Shown here piece after piece: positions 13,598 to 22,911 of a stretch of 42,926 nt of DNA (the stretch's first letter is position 1; the number at the start of each line of letters is the position of its first letter). This stretch comes from Parcubacteria group bacterium. GTDB taxonomy: Bacteria; Patescibacteriota; Minisyncoccia; JACPHC01. The stretch is from assembly GCA_016188775.1 (NCBI GenBank), contig JACPHC010000008.1, forward strand, positions 1-42,926. Reading direction: 5' to 3'. The position numbers and the translations under genes were made by a program. The notes under the pieces are model-generated. The model saw only the letters and a list, made by a program, of their open reading frames with translations, was not told the origin of the DNA and did not search any database.

Positions 13598-15205
13598 ATG
13601 AAAGAAAAAATTAAATTTCAAATTAAAAAAATTATCGCTTCTTTAACGGAAAAAGGAGATTGGCCGAACATTGTTTTGCCGAATTTTAATATTGATCGGC
13701 CGGCCGAATCAAAATTCGGCGATTACGCTTTGTCCCTTCCTTTAAAATTAGCCGGTATTTTTAAAAAACCGCCGTTGGAAATCGCCGCCCATATTGCCGC
13801 CCGGATAAAAACATCGTCGGATTTTAAAAAATATTTTGAAAAAATAGAAGTTGCTTCGCCGGGGTTTATCAATTTTTTTCTTTCGGAAAATTATATTAAA
13901 ACAGAACTAAAAAATATTTTAAAAAAGGGCGACCAATTCGGTCGATCGCGTTTCGGCAAAAATAAAAAAGTTTTGATTGAATTCATTTCCGCCAATCCGA
14001 CCGGCCAACTTCATATCGGCCATGGCCGGGGAGCTTTTTTTGGCGACGTTCTGGGCAATCTTTTGAATTTCGCCGGTTTCAAAGTTCAAAAAGAGTATTA
14101 CGTTAATGACGCGAAAAACAGCAATCAAATTCGCGCCTTGGGAAAAACCGCCTTGGGGAAAAGTGATACTTATTTAAACGATTATTTAAAGAAAAAAATA
14201 AAAGAGATAAAACAGAAGCTAAAAAACATAAAAGACGAAGGCGAGGCGGGCTATTTTCTGGCCGGTCGAATTCAAAAAGACAACGAAAAATTTATTAAAA
14301 ATAAATTAAAAATTAATTTTGACCAATGGTTTAAAGAAGAGAGTCTATACCCCGAAAAGACCAATAAGATTTTTAAGGGTTTGGAGAAAAAAAATCTGAT
14401 TTACGAAAAAGACGGAGCGGTTTGGTTGCGCACGAGTCAATTTGGAGATTTTGAAGATCGAGTCGTGGTTCGGTCCAACCGGGAGCCGACTTATTTTTTG
14501 CCGGATATCGCTTATCACGAGGATAAATTCAGCCGCGGTTTTCAAAAACTCATCAATATTTGGGGGGCGGATCACCAGGGGCATGTTATCAGACTTAAGG
14601 CGGTCCAAAAAATGCTTGGCTGGAAAGGCGAGCTTGATATTTTAATCAGTCAGATAGTTAGCCTGAAATCGGAAAAAGGGGCTGTGAAAATGTCTAAACG
14701 AAAAGGTCAGATTGTTACTCTGGCGTGGCTGGTGGAAGAAGTCGGTTTGGACTCGGCCAGATTTTTTTATTTGACCAAATCACTGGACACGCAAATGGAA
14801 TTTGATCTCGATTTGGCTTTAAAAACTTCCAAAGAAAATCCGGTTTTTTATATTCAATACGCTTACGCGAGAATTTCCAGTATTTTTAGGAAATCGCCGA
14901 AAAATTTGAGCTGGAAGAATTTTAATTCCCATTTATTAAAAAATTCGGACGAACTGGAACTTTTGAAAAAAATGATTATTTTTCCGGAAATTTTAGAAGA
15001 GACGGCTCAAAATTATCAAATTCATCGTTTAACCGAATACGCTTTGGATTTAGCCGGAGTTTTTCACGATTTTTACGAGAAAACTCGGGTTATTTCCGAA
15101 AATAAAGAATTAACGAGGTCGCGCCTGGCTCTTGTTTTTAGCGTTCAAATCGTTTTAAATAATTTATTGAGTATTTTGGGAATTACCCGACCCAAAAGAA
15201 TGTAA
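13598..15205 (+). CDS. argS: Arginyl-tRNA synthetase
   Basis: Class I synthetase of 535 aa: N-terminal Add1-type domain (1-110), HIGH motif at 139-142 (TGQLHIGHGRGAFFGD), WGADHQGHVIRL in the catalytic fold, KMSK at 364-367 (GAVKMSKRKGQ) and a DALR anticodon-binding domain at the C-terminus (about 415-535; ENPVFYIQYAYARISSI). It charges tRNA-Arg, for which one gene (CCT) lies at 33081. The two signature motifs are intact, and length is slightly short but complete. ileS starts 1 nt after its stop, indicating one transcript. Confidence 0.97.
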   Translation: MKEKIKFQIKKIIASLTEKGDWPNIVLPNFNIDRPAESKFGDYALSLPLKLAGIFKKPPLEIAAHIAARIKTSSDFKKYFEKIEVASPGFINFFLSENYIKTELKNILKKGDQFGRSRFGKNKKVLIEFISANPTGQLHIGHGRGAFFGDVLGNLLNFAGFKVQKEYYVNDAKNSNQIRALGKTALGKSDTYLNDYLKKKIKEIKQKLKNIKDEGEAGYFLAGRIQKDNEKFIKNKLKINFDQWFKEESLYPEKTNKIFKGLEKKNLIYEKDGAVWLRTSQFGDFEDRVVVRSNREPTYFLPDIAYHEDKFSRGFQKLINIWGADHQGHVIRLKAVQKMLGWKGELDILISQIVSLKSEKGAVKMSKRKGQIVTLAWLVEEVGLDSARFFYLTKSLDTQMEFDLDLALKTSKENPVFYIQYAYARISSIFRKSPKNLSWKNFNSHLLKNSDELELLKKMIIFPEILEETAQNYQIHRLTEYALDLAGVFHDFYEKTRVISENKELTRSRLALVFSVQIVLNNLLSILGITRPKRM

Positions 15206-15206
15206 A

Positions 15207-18200
15207 ATGCCTAAATTTATTTTTGAATCCGAATTTCCGAAAATCGAGAAAAAAATTCTTGATTTTTGGGAAAGGAATAAAATTTTTGAAAAATCCCTCA
15301 AAAAAAATCAAAAAGGGCGCAAATTTGTGTTTTACGAGGGCCCGCCGACGGCCAACGGCCGGCCGGGCATCCATCATGTTCTGGCCCGAGCTTTTAAGGA
15401 TATTATTTTGCGTTATAAAACAATGAGGGGCTATTGGGCGCCTAGAATCGCTGGTTGGGACACTCATGGCCTGCCGGTGGAAATTGAAGTCGAGAAAAAA
15501 CTTGGCCTTAAAAATAAATCGGAAATAGAAAAATACGGAGTGGGTAAATTTAATAAGGAATGCCGAAAATCGGTTTGGCAATATAAAAAAGAATGGGAGG
15601 ATTTCACGCGACGGATCGCTTTTTGGCTTGATCTCGAACATCCTTATATTACTTATGAAAATAGATACATTGAAGTTTTGTGGCGAATCGTTAAATTTAT
15701 TTATGATCAAGGACTTTTAGAAGAGGACTACAAAGTAGTGCCTCATTGCCCGCGTTGCGAAACATCGCTTTCTTCCCACGAGCTGGCTCAAGCCTATCGT
15801 CGGGTTTTTGATCCGTCAATTTACGTCAAATTTAAAATTAAAGATCCAAAGCGTTATCAATTTCCTCTTGAGACTTATTTGCTGGTTTGGACAACCACGC
15901 CTTGGACTTTGCCGGCTAATGTCGCCGTAGCCGTCAGTCCGAAAGAAGACTACGTTCTAATTAAAACCGAATCCGGAGAAAATTTAATATTGGCAAAAAA
16001 GAGATTGAGCGCTTTAAGAGGAAATTATAATATTATTCGTTCTTTTTCGGGTGAAAATATTTTGGATATCGACTATGAGCCTCTTTATTCGTTCAGAAAA
16101 CTGGAAAAACGCGCTCATTTTGTTTTACCCGGAAATTTTGTCTCAATGGAAGACGGCACTGGTTTGGTTCATATCGCTCCGGCTTTTGGCGAAGACGATC
16201 TTTTGGTCGGAAAAAAATTTGATTTGCCGTTTATTCAAAATGTTGATTTGTCCGGAAAATTTATCAGCGAAGTCAGTTCTTGGCGAGGTTTATTCGTTAA
16301 AGAGGCCGATCCTTTCATTATAAAAGATTTAGAGGGAAGAAAAATTATTTTTCAAAAAGACGCCAAAGGCGTTTTGCACGAATATCCTTTTTGCTGGCGG
16401 TGCGGCGCGCCGGTTATTTATTACGCCAAAAATTCTTGGTTTATTCGGATGAAAAAATTAAAAAATAAACTGATAAAAAATAATCAGAAAATTAATTGGA
16501 TACCGAAACATCTCAAAGTTGGCCGTTTTGGCGGCTGGCTGAAAGACATTAAGGACTGGAATTTTTCCCGAGAGCGCTATTGGGGCACGCCGCTCCCGAT
16601 CTGGAAATGCCAACATTGTCAAAAAAAGATAGCAGTGGGTTCGTTGAAAGAGCTTGGGAATTTGGCGAAAAACTCCAACAATCATTATTGGTTTTTAAGG
16701 CATGGCCAAGCTGATCATAATATTTCCGGCATCACCGGTCCGTTGGACACCAAAGAATATGCCAGTCATTTGACTAAAAAAGGTTTGGCTCAAGTTAAAA
16801 AAAATATTCCGGAAATCAAGAAATTGAATATTGATTTAATAGTTGCCTCTCCTTTAATAAGAATTAAAGAGACGGTTCAAATAATCGAGAAGGCTTTAAG
16901 CCGAGAAGGCCGCCAGCCGGAAATTATTTGGGATGCCCGCCTTTTGGAAATCAATTTTGGAGATTTTCAAGCTAAATCACTGGGCGCGTTTTACTCTTTG
17001 TTTAAAAATCCGATCGGGAGGTTTGATAAAAGACCTCCGGGCGCGGGAGCCGAAAATTTATCCGATCTTAAAAAAAGGATGATTAATTTTATTCGCGCGC
17101 TTGAAAAAAAGCATCAAGGAAAAAATATTTTGATCGCCAGCCACGGCGATCCTTTATGGATTTTAGAAGCCGGCGCTTCAGGCTTATCAAACGAAGAGAT
17201 TTTAAATTATGACTACATTGAAACGGGAGAACTGCGTCGTTTTAATTTTCAATCTTTGCCTTTTGACGAGGACGGCAATCTCGATTTTCACAAGCCTTAC
17301 ATTGACGAGATAGTCTTAGAATGTTCGAGTTGTTCAAGCGAAGCCAAGCGGGACAAATCCGTGATTGACGTCTGGTTTGATTCCGGCGCTATGCCGTTCG
17401 CTCAAAATCCTCAAGGGTTTTTCGCTCAAATTAAAACCTTAAAACTAAAAAATAAAATATTAGGAAAGATTAAACATTTTGATTTTCCGGCTGATTACAT
17501 CTCGGAGGCCATTGATCAAACTCGGGGCTGGTTTTACACTTTGCTGGCGGTTTCCGCTTTGCTTGATTTGGGTCCGGCTTATAAAAATGTCGTTTCTTTG
17601 GGGCATATTTTAGACGCCAAGGGACAAAAAATGTCCAAATCAAAAGGCAACATCATAAATCCTTGGGAAATGATTGATAAATACGGCTCCGATACTTTGC
17701 GCTGGTATTTGTACACGGCCAGCTCGGCCGGCGAGCCAAAGCTTTTTAATGAAAAAGACTTGCTTCAGAAATTAAGAGGGTTTATTTCAACGCTTTGGAA
17801 CGGTTTTATTTTTTTTAAAACCTACAAAGATAAAATTTCGGAATCAGGCATCCGAAATCCGGAATCAAAGAATTTACTGGACCAATGGATTGTTTCCCGC
17901 CTTAATTCCGTCATACGGAATATCACGGTTTCGCTTGATAATTACGACATCACTCAAGCGGCCCGTTATTTGGAGTCGTTTTTAATTGATGATTTTTCCA
18001 ATTGGTATATTCGTCGGTCTCGCCGGCGTTTTCAGAGACCGCAAAATTTAAAGGAAAAAAAAGAAGCCAGTCAAACATTATTTTTTGTTCTTAAAAATTT
18101 TATTCGGTCCGCCAGCCCTTTTATTCCATTTTTGAGCGAAGAAATTTATCAAAAATTAGGTCATGCCAATCGGCAGGCAGGCCAAAAGGGTTCGATCCAT

Positions 18201-18737
18201 TTAGAAAATTGGCCTAAAATTGAAAAGCGATTTTTGAATAAAAAATTAGAAAACCAAATGGCTCAAATCAGACATTTAGCTGAACTCGCGCTGGCGGAGC
18301 GCAATATAAATAAGGTGAAGGTTCGCCAGCCGCTCGGAAAATTAAAAATTTCCGCCAAAATAAACGCCGAACTTTTAAATTTATTAAAAGAAGAAGTTAA
18401 CGTCAAAGAAATCGAAATTGATTCAGGTTTGAAAAAAGAAATTTGGCTGGATACGGAAATTACGGAAGAACTTAAAAACGAAGGAACGGTTCGGGAAATA
18501 ATTCGCCAATTTCAGGATATGCGAAAGGAGGCGAGCTTGAGCCCGGCTGATAAAATAGAAGCCGGGATAGAGGCCGGACGATTTATCGCGCTTTTTAAAA
18601 AATTTGAGAATTTAATCAAAGATGAAACCGGCAGCGCCAAAATCAATTTTAGCCGGAGAGAAAAAAACGCTTTTTTAATTGAAAGAGAAATTAGTCTTGA
18701 GGGAGAAAAAATTTGGCTGGCGATTAAAAAATTGTAA
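15207..18737 (+). CDS. ileS: Isoleucyl-tRNA synthetase with inserted histidine-phosphatase domain
   Basis: The 1176-aa protein has all IleRS blocks: TANGRPGIHHVLAR (HIGH-like, His56/His57), WTTTPWTLPANVA in the editing domain, GTPLPIWKCQHC, DVWFDSGAMPF, KMSKS at 808-812, and an anticodon-binding C-terminus. The HIGH variant PGIHH is characteristic of the type-2 (eukaryote-like) IleRS. Between PIWKCQHCQKK and IDVWFDSGAMPF, about 195 extra residues (roughly 490-685) form a phosphoglycerate-mutase-like histidine phosphatase: LRHGQ with His499, ASPLIRIKET, LLEINFGDFQ, and SHGDP with His646. Both catalytic His residues are kept, so the domain could be active. No gene break is present: the frame runs through. 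recO follows 12 nt later. Confidence 0.97.
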   Translation: MPKFIFESEFPKIEKKILDFWERNKIFEKSLKKNQKGRKFVFYEGPPTANGRPGIHHVLARAFKDIILRYKTMRGYWAPRIAGWDTHGLPVEIEVEKKLGLKNKSEIEKYGVGKFNKECRKSVWQYKKEWEDFTRRIAFWLDLEHPYITYENRYIEVLWRIVKFIYDQGLLEEDYKVVPHCPRCETSLSSHELAQAYRRVFDPSIYVKFKIKDPKRYQFPLETYLLVWTTTPWTLPANVAVAVSPKEDYVLIKTESGENLILAKKRLSALRGNYNIIRSFSGENILDIDYEPLYSFRKLEKRAHFVLPGNFVSMEDGTGLVHIAPAFGEDDLLVGKKFDLPFIQNVDLSGKFISEVSSWRGLFVKEADPFIIKDLEGRKIIFQKDAKGVLHEYPFCWRCGAPVIYYAKNSWFIRMKKLKNKLIKNNQKINWIPKHLKVGRFGGWLKDIKDWNFSRERYWGTPLPIWKCQHCQKKIAVGSLKELGNLAKNSNNHYWFLRHGQADHNISGITGPLDTKEYASHLTKKGLAQVKKNIPEIKKLNIDLIVASPLIRIKETVQIIEKALSREGRQPEIIWDARLLEINFGDFQAKSLGAFYSLFKNPIGRFDKRPPGAGAENLSDLKKRMINFIRALEKKHQGKNILIASHGDPLWILEAGASGLSNEEILNYDYIETGELRRFNFQSLPFDEDGNLDFHKPYIDEIVLECSSCSSEAKRDKSVIDVWFDSGAMPFAQNPQGFFAQIKTLKLKNKILGKIKHFDFPADYISEAIDQTRGWFYTLLAVSALLDLGPAYKNVVSLGHILDAKGQKMSKSKGNIINPWEMIDKYGSDTLRWYLYTASSAGEPKLFNEKDLLQKLRGFISTLWNGFIFFKTYKDKISESGIRNPESKNLLDQWIVSRLNSVIRNITVSLDNYDITQAARYLESFLIDDFSNWYIRRSRRRFQRPQNLKEKKEASQTLFFVLKNFIRSASPFIPFLSEEIYQKLGHANRQAGQKGSIHLENWPKIEKRFLNKKLENQMAQIRHLAELALAERNINKVKVRQPLGKLKISAKINAELLNLLKEEVNVKEIEIDSGLKKEIWLDTEITEELKNEGTVREIIRQFQDMRKEASLSPADKIEAGIEAGRFIALFKKFENLIKDETGSAKINFSRREKNAFLIEREISLEGEKIWLAIKKL

Positions 18738-18749
18738 GTTTTATTCATC

Positions 18750-19253
18750 ATGCGTCGGACCGAAGCTATTGTTTTAAAAAAAAATGATTTTTCCGAGAAT
18801 GACCAGCTGTTGGTTTTGTATTCCAAGGATTTCGGCAAAATAAAAATTTTAGGTCGCGGCACTAAAAAAATTACCTCCAAATTAAATCCCCATTTGGATA
18901 TTTTTTCGCATACTTGGGTTTCTTTCGTTGAAGGGGAAAGGAATTTTATTCTGACGGATTCTCAAGAAATCCGTATTTTTCATTCTCTCAAAAAAAATTC
19001 TTTCAAAATTCAAGCCGCTTTTGGCATTGTTCATTTGATTGATCGTCTGATTCCCGAGCCGGAAGAGGATGCCAATATTTGGGAGCTTTTACAAAATACC
19101 CTGCGCGCCATCAATGAAAATCAAGAGTTTGATTTAATTAAAACTATAGTCAATAAATTTGAAGCTGAGTTATTAAATATGCTTGGCTACGGTTTTCAGG
19201 ACAACTCGCGGGATTTTATAAGAGATAATTTTTCTGGTATAATAATAGAGTAA
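18750..19253 (+). CDS. recO: RecO-like DNA repair protein, short form
   Basis: The N-terminal OB-fold is clear: RRTEAIVLKKNDFSENDQLLVLYSKDFGKIKILGRGTKKITSKL. RecO binds ssDNA and SSB and helps load RecA with RecR. The protein has 167 aa instead of about 240, lacks the C-terminal zinc-finger region and part of the helical domain, yet ends at a clean stop, so I read it as the reduced CPR form rather than a broken gene. Its stop overlaps the next ATG (TAATG at 19251-19255). A strong extended -10 promoter for the following gene lies within its last codons. Confidence 0.85.
   Translation: MRRTEAIVLKKNDFSENDQLLVLYSKDFGKIKILGRGTKKITSKLNPHLDIFSHTWVSFVEGERNFILTDSQEIRIFHSLKKNSFKIQAAFGIVHLIDRLIPEPEEDANIWELLQNTLRAINENQEFDLIKTIVNKFEAELLNMLGYGFQDNSRDFIRDNFSGIIIE
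19235..19243 (+). promoter_or_regulatory. Extended -10 promoter inside the recO 3' end
   Basis: TGGTATAAT is a perfect TGnTATAAT element. Its -10 hexamer ends 9 nt before the ATG at 19253, so the mRNA should start at or near the start codon. Confidence 0.65.
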
Positions 19254-20380
19254 TGTTAATGAAAATAATTTTCCAAACAATCTCAAACAAAAAACTCTAT
19301 TTCAGCAGCATTTTAGCCGTTGGCATTATCTCTGTCACGGTTTTATTCTCCCAATCTTCCAACCCTGAACCATTTCGACCCATTGAAGATTTCGTCCTCT
19401 TTGGTAAAGAAGGCGTTCACCTATCTGAAGATATTCAAAGTTTAAGCGGCGATATCGGTTCAAATAAAGAAATCAAGATTGCCGAAAAATCAAAAATAGT
19501 CGGCAATCTTTTTTCTCAAGAAATTAAATTAACTGAAAATACAGAAATAGACGGCAATATTACCACCCAGCAACTAGAACAGACTTCAACAACTAAAATC
19601 CTTGGGACAATCTCAAAAGAAATATCCTTTCCCATAGCTCAAATACCCGATATTCCCGATTTTCAAATTGGCACTCAAGATATTGAAATAACTCAAAAAG
19701 ATTTTATTCTCCCTTCCGGCTCATTCCGCGATATCAGAGTTAAAGAAAACGCCAGCCTGATTATGGCTGGTATTTATAATCTCCGCTCTCTTAGATTAGA
19801 AAACAATTCTGTTATTCTTTTTAATGGCCTAACAATTCTCAACATTAGAAATTCATTTGAATTAGGCCAAGATATTATTGTTACTCCAAAACTTTCTAGT
19901 CTTTCAGTCAAAGAAATTAAAATCAACACTCTTGTTTCTGAAACTATTCATATTGGCAATCGTTCTATTTTAGGTTTTCGACTTATTGCGCCCAATGCAG
20001 TTGTTGAAATAGGCGAGGAAGGATTATTAAGGGGTTCAATTTGGGCAAGGGAGGTAGAAATAGAAAAAAATGCTTTAGTAAGCAAGGAAGATAGTTTTGA
20101 AAAAGAAAGTGATCCAACAAAAGTTGTTGAGGATCAGGGAGTGAAATTTATTGGTAATGAAATTTTGATTCTTTTTAAAAACGAAGCAACGCAATCTGCT
20201 ATTCAACAAGTTGTTAATTTAATAAATGGTAAAGTAGTTGGATTTATTCCTAATCCGCTCATTGTTAAAATAGAAGTTCAAACTATAACTCTTCAAGACT
20301 TAAATGATAAAATTCAGTTAATTAAAAATTTAAATAATCCGTTGATTGTAGGAGTTATGCAGAACTTATTAGCAAATTAA
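19253..20380 (+). CDS. Membrane-anchored beta-helix protein ending in a subtilase-prodomain-like module
   Basis: An N-terminal hydrophobic anchor (about 15-33, FSSILAVGIISVTVLF) is followed by repeated short strands of the kind (K/E)IxGNIxTxxL and (I/V)xGN, which suggests a bactofilin-like beta-helix (about 45-285). The C-terminal 80 residues (about 297-375: VKFIGNEILILFKN, GKVVGFIPNPLIVKIEV, LNDKIQLIKNLNNP, VGVMQN) match the prodomain seen in fervidolysin-type S8 proteases. No catalytic domain follows; the S8 protease two genes later lacks a prodomain. Spacing to the next gene is 6 nt, so they form one operon. I infer that this protein folds and inhibits that protease in trans and holds it at the membrane. 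An alternative start is the ATG at 19259. The upstream half is richer in repeats of AT-biased codons. Confidence 0.7.
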   Translation: MLMKIIFQTISNKKLYFSSILAVGIISVTVLFSQSSNPEPFRPIEDFVLFGKEGVHLSEDIQSLSGDIGSNKEIKIAEKSKIVGNLFSQEIKLTENTEIDGNITTQQLEQTSTTKILGTISKEISFPIAQIPDIPDFQIGTQDIEITQKDFILPSGSFRDIRVKENASLIMAGIYNLRSLRLENNSVILFNGLTILNIRNSFELGQDIIVTPKLSSLSVKEIKINTLVSETIHIGNRSILGFRLIAPNAVVEIGEEGLLRGSIWAREVEIEKNALVSKEDSFEKESDPTKVVEDQGVKFIGNEILILFKNEATQSAIQQVVNLINGKVVGFIPNPLIVKIEVQTITLQDLNDKIQLIKNLNNPLIVGVMQNLLAN

Positions 20381-20386
20381 TTTATT

Positions 20387-20680
20387 ATGAGTAAAAAATA
20401 TTTTATTACAACACTTTTATTCAATTTTATTTTCGGATTCGGATATTTATTAATCGTTTTTTTACTTTTCTATGGCTTTGTTTCGGATATTAAATTACCA
20501 ATTTCAATTTTCGTTTTTATTCCGCCAGGTTTATTTTTATTTAATTTTCTAAGTTTATTATTCGCTATAATGTACTTGAGACCATTTAATTATTTTAGCA
20601 GGATTAGTTTTTGGATTAGTATTTTTATTATGATTTTATTACTGATTTTATTAATTTTTATTAATTTAAGGCCGGTATAA
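20387..20680 (+). CDS. Small integral membrane protein
   Basis: The 97-aa product is almost entirely hydrophobic, with three helices (about 5-30, 36-62, 70-94) and few charged residues, mostly at the loop near 63-73. No family is recognised. It is embedded between the prodomain-like protein (6 nt) and the NHL subtilase (3 nt), so it may help anchor or export this pair. Codon use is strongly AT-biased. Confidence 0.65.
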   Translation: MSKKYFITTLLFNFIFGFGYLLIVFLLFYGFVSDIKLPISIFVFIPPGLFLFNFLSLLFAIMYLRPFNYFSRISFWISIFIMILLLILLIFINLRPV

Positions 20681-20683
20681 ATC

Positions 20684-22867
20684 ATGAAATTGAAGAAGTT
20701 GTTTTTATTAATTTTAATAATAGTTAGCTTATTATCACTTAGTGGTCGAGTGCAAGCAGCTACTTTTGATATTGATTCCTTAAATTTACAAGAAGCATTA
20801 TCAAAAACTAATCCACCAGCAGCTTATTTTAAAATTGATTTAAAAGAAGCTTGGCAACTTATTAATACTGCAAGTTTAAATTTATCTTCTATTACGATTG
20901 GAATTATTGATACTGGTGTTGATATTAAACATCCGGAATTCGAGGGGGTTAAATTTGGAAATACACCGCTTGATGCAAAGATAGATGTCGGAAATTTAGA
21001 AAGCCATGGCACAAATGTCGCTGGAATTATTGGCGCGAATAATATTTCTTCCGCTTCGTCAGCGAATTACATTCTGCCTCAAATGAATGGAGTAGTAAGT
21101 GGAGTTAAAAATTTAGATTATACATTAGAAAATAGAAAAATTAGTAAATCACTTGGAATTATTACAGTTTTTTCTGTTAATAATAAAATTTTTGAATTAT
21201 CAAATAGCGGAGCGCAGATTATTAATTTGAGTTTAAGCGGTTTGTTTAATATTTCAGCGGATATTTTTTTCAGTGCTAATTTTTTTGTTCATTCCAATAT
21301 CTTTTTTGTCGTTAGCGCAGGTAATGATAATACATCTGCTTCATTAGCCGCACCAGCTAATTTAAGTTTTTTAGATAATGTTATTACTATAGGCGCTACG
21401 ACTTTAAATGATCAAAGGAAGGCAGATAGTAATTTTGGTGTTTCGGTTAATATTACAGCTCCTGGTGAGTCAGTTTTTTCACCAACATTTTTTGCGCCCC
21501 CTCTAGACTTGAGCGATTATGAGTTTTTCTCCGGTACCTCCGCCTCCGCCCCTATGGTCACCGGTGTCGCCGCCATCCTTAAAGCAATTAAACCAGAATT
21601 AACTCCTGGAGAAATCAAAGATATTCTTCAAAAATCCGCTGACCCGATTAAAACCGATAAACCTCTCGGTTCCGGTTGTTTTGATCCCAATAACAATTCA
21701 CAAGGATTTAATGGCTGTAGGTTAAATGCCTTTAAAGCCGTTTGTAGAATTTTAACTTGTTCCAGTTCGCTAATTAAAAATCTTCCTTTAGGTCATATTA
21801 CAACAGTAGCAGGCAATGGCTCACTGACATTTAGCGGCGATGGCGGTTTAGCTATTTTAGCCGGAATAGGCAACCCTCTTGGTATAGATATTGATGAGGA
21901 AGGCAATTTATTTATCGCGGATTTTTTTAATCATCGGATTCGTCGAGTTGACGCGGAAACTAAAATTATTACTACAATTGCCGGCACTGGCAATGTTATA
22001 ATTAGTCCGGATGGCAGTTTAGCCATTTCAAACCATATAAGTCATCCCAATGGTTTGGTTGTTGATAGTTTTGGAAATATTTTTTTTGCCGAGATGGTAG
22101 GATTAATTAGAAAGATAGAAGGGTCAAGCGGCATCCTTTCTACTATTCTAAAAAGCGGCTTAAATAATCCATCTACAATCGCAATGAAAAATATAACTAT
22201 AGATAATAACGGCGATATTTTTATTGCCGATAGAGATAATCACAGGATTTTGAAAGTTAATTCAGTAACAAAAGAAGTTATTCTTATTGCTGGCAGAGGA
22301 ACTCCGGGTTTTAGCGGAGACAATGGTCTTGCTATCGATGCTCAATTGCAAAATCCCGCGGGTGTAGCTGTTGACCCAAATGGCAATGTTTTTATCGCTG
22401 ATACGAACAATCATCGAATAAGACACATTGACGCCTTAACAGGTATCATAACTACAATAACAGGAAAAGGCACGCGTAAACCCCCGGGGGATTGCGGTAT
22501 TGGCCCCGACATAGGCATTGGTGAGTTTAGCGGCGATGGAGGTCCTGCTATTTTGGCGGAATTAAATTTTCCGCAAGGAGTAGCAGTTGATAATGTTGGT
22601 CATTTATTTATCGCTGATTCATTTAATCATCGAGTCAGACAAGTTGATTTAGTTAGCGGCATTATTACCACAATTGCCGGTTCTGGCGGTACTGGAATTC
22701 CCCAAGGAATTGGTTGCCTAACGCTTTTCCGAGGAGATTTTAGCGGGGATAACGATATCGCAACCTTGGCAAAAATAAGCCACCCCACCCATCTTACTTT
22801 AGATAAAGCGGGAAATTTGTTTATTTCTACTAATAATCGAATTCGTGCTGTGAGGTTAGCGCCGTAG
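20684..22867 (+). CDS. Secreted subtilase with C-terminal NHL repeats, no prodomain
   Basis: A signal peptide covers residues 1-25 (LLSLSGRVQA cut likely after QAA). The S8 catalytic domain follows directly: Asp76 (IGIIDTGVD), His108 (ESHGTNVAG) and Ser286 (SGTSASAPM), with the oxyanion Asn in SAGNDN. Only about 40 residues separate the signal and the first strand, so the normal I9 prodomain is missing. After about 365, the C-terminal half has five or six NHL-type blades (GNLFIADFFNHRIRRVD; GNVFIADTNNHRIRHID; GHLFIADSFNHRVRQVD), probably a beta-propeller for binding protein or glycan. The codon style changes near 21510 from AT-rich to GC-richer, perhaps a mosaic origin. Operon partner of 19253 and 20387. 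Confidence 0.9.
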   Translation: MKLKKLFLLILIIVSLLSLSGRVQAATFDIDSLNLQEALSKTNPPAAYFKIDLKEAWQLINTASLNLSSITIGIIDTGVDIKHPEFEGVKFGNTPLDAKIDVGNLESHGTNVAGIIGANNISSASSANYILPQMNGVVSGVKNLDYTLENRKISKSLGIITVFSVNNKIFELSNSGAQIINLSLSGLFNISADIFFSANFFVHSNIFFVVSAGNDNTSASLAAPANLSFLDNVITIGATTLNDQRKADSNFGVSVNITAPGESVFSPTFFAPPLDLSDYEFFSGTSASAPMVTGVAAILKAIKPELTPGEIKDILQKSADPIKTDKPLGSGCFDPNNNSQGFNGCRLNAFKAVCRILTCSSSLIKNLPLGHITTVAGNGSLTFSGDGGLAILAGIGNPLGIDIDEEGNLFIADFFNHRIRRVDAETKIITTIAGTGNVIISPDGSLAISNHISHPNGLVVDSFGNIFFAEMVGLIRKIEGSSGILSTILKSGLNNPSTIAMKNITIDNNGDIFIADRDNHRILKVNSVTKEVILIAGRGTPGFSGDNGLAIDAQLQNPAGVAVDPNGNVFIADTNNHRIRHIDALTGIITTITGKGTRKPPGDCGIGPDIGIGEFSGDGGPAILAELNFPQGVAVDNVGHLFIADSFNHRVRQVDLVSGIITTIAGSGGTGIPQGIGCLTLFRGDFSGDNDIATLAKISHPTHLTLDKAGNLFISTNNRIRAVRLAP

Positions 22868-22911
22868 TGGCAAGGATGTAAATTTGAATTTATTTAAAAT
22901 TTATTTTTATC

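Noticed and set aside
18750-19253. recO as a truncated pseudogene
   Set aside because: No frameshift or internal stop is seen, and the stop is coupled to the next ATG; a reduced form is more likely.
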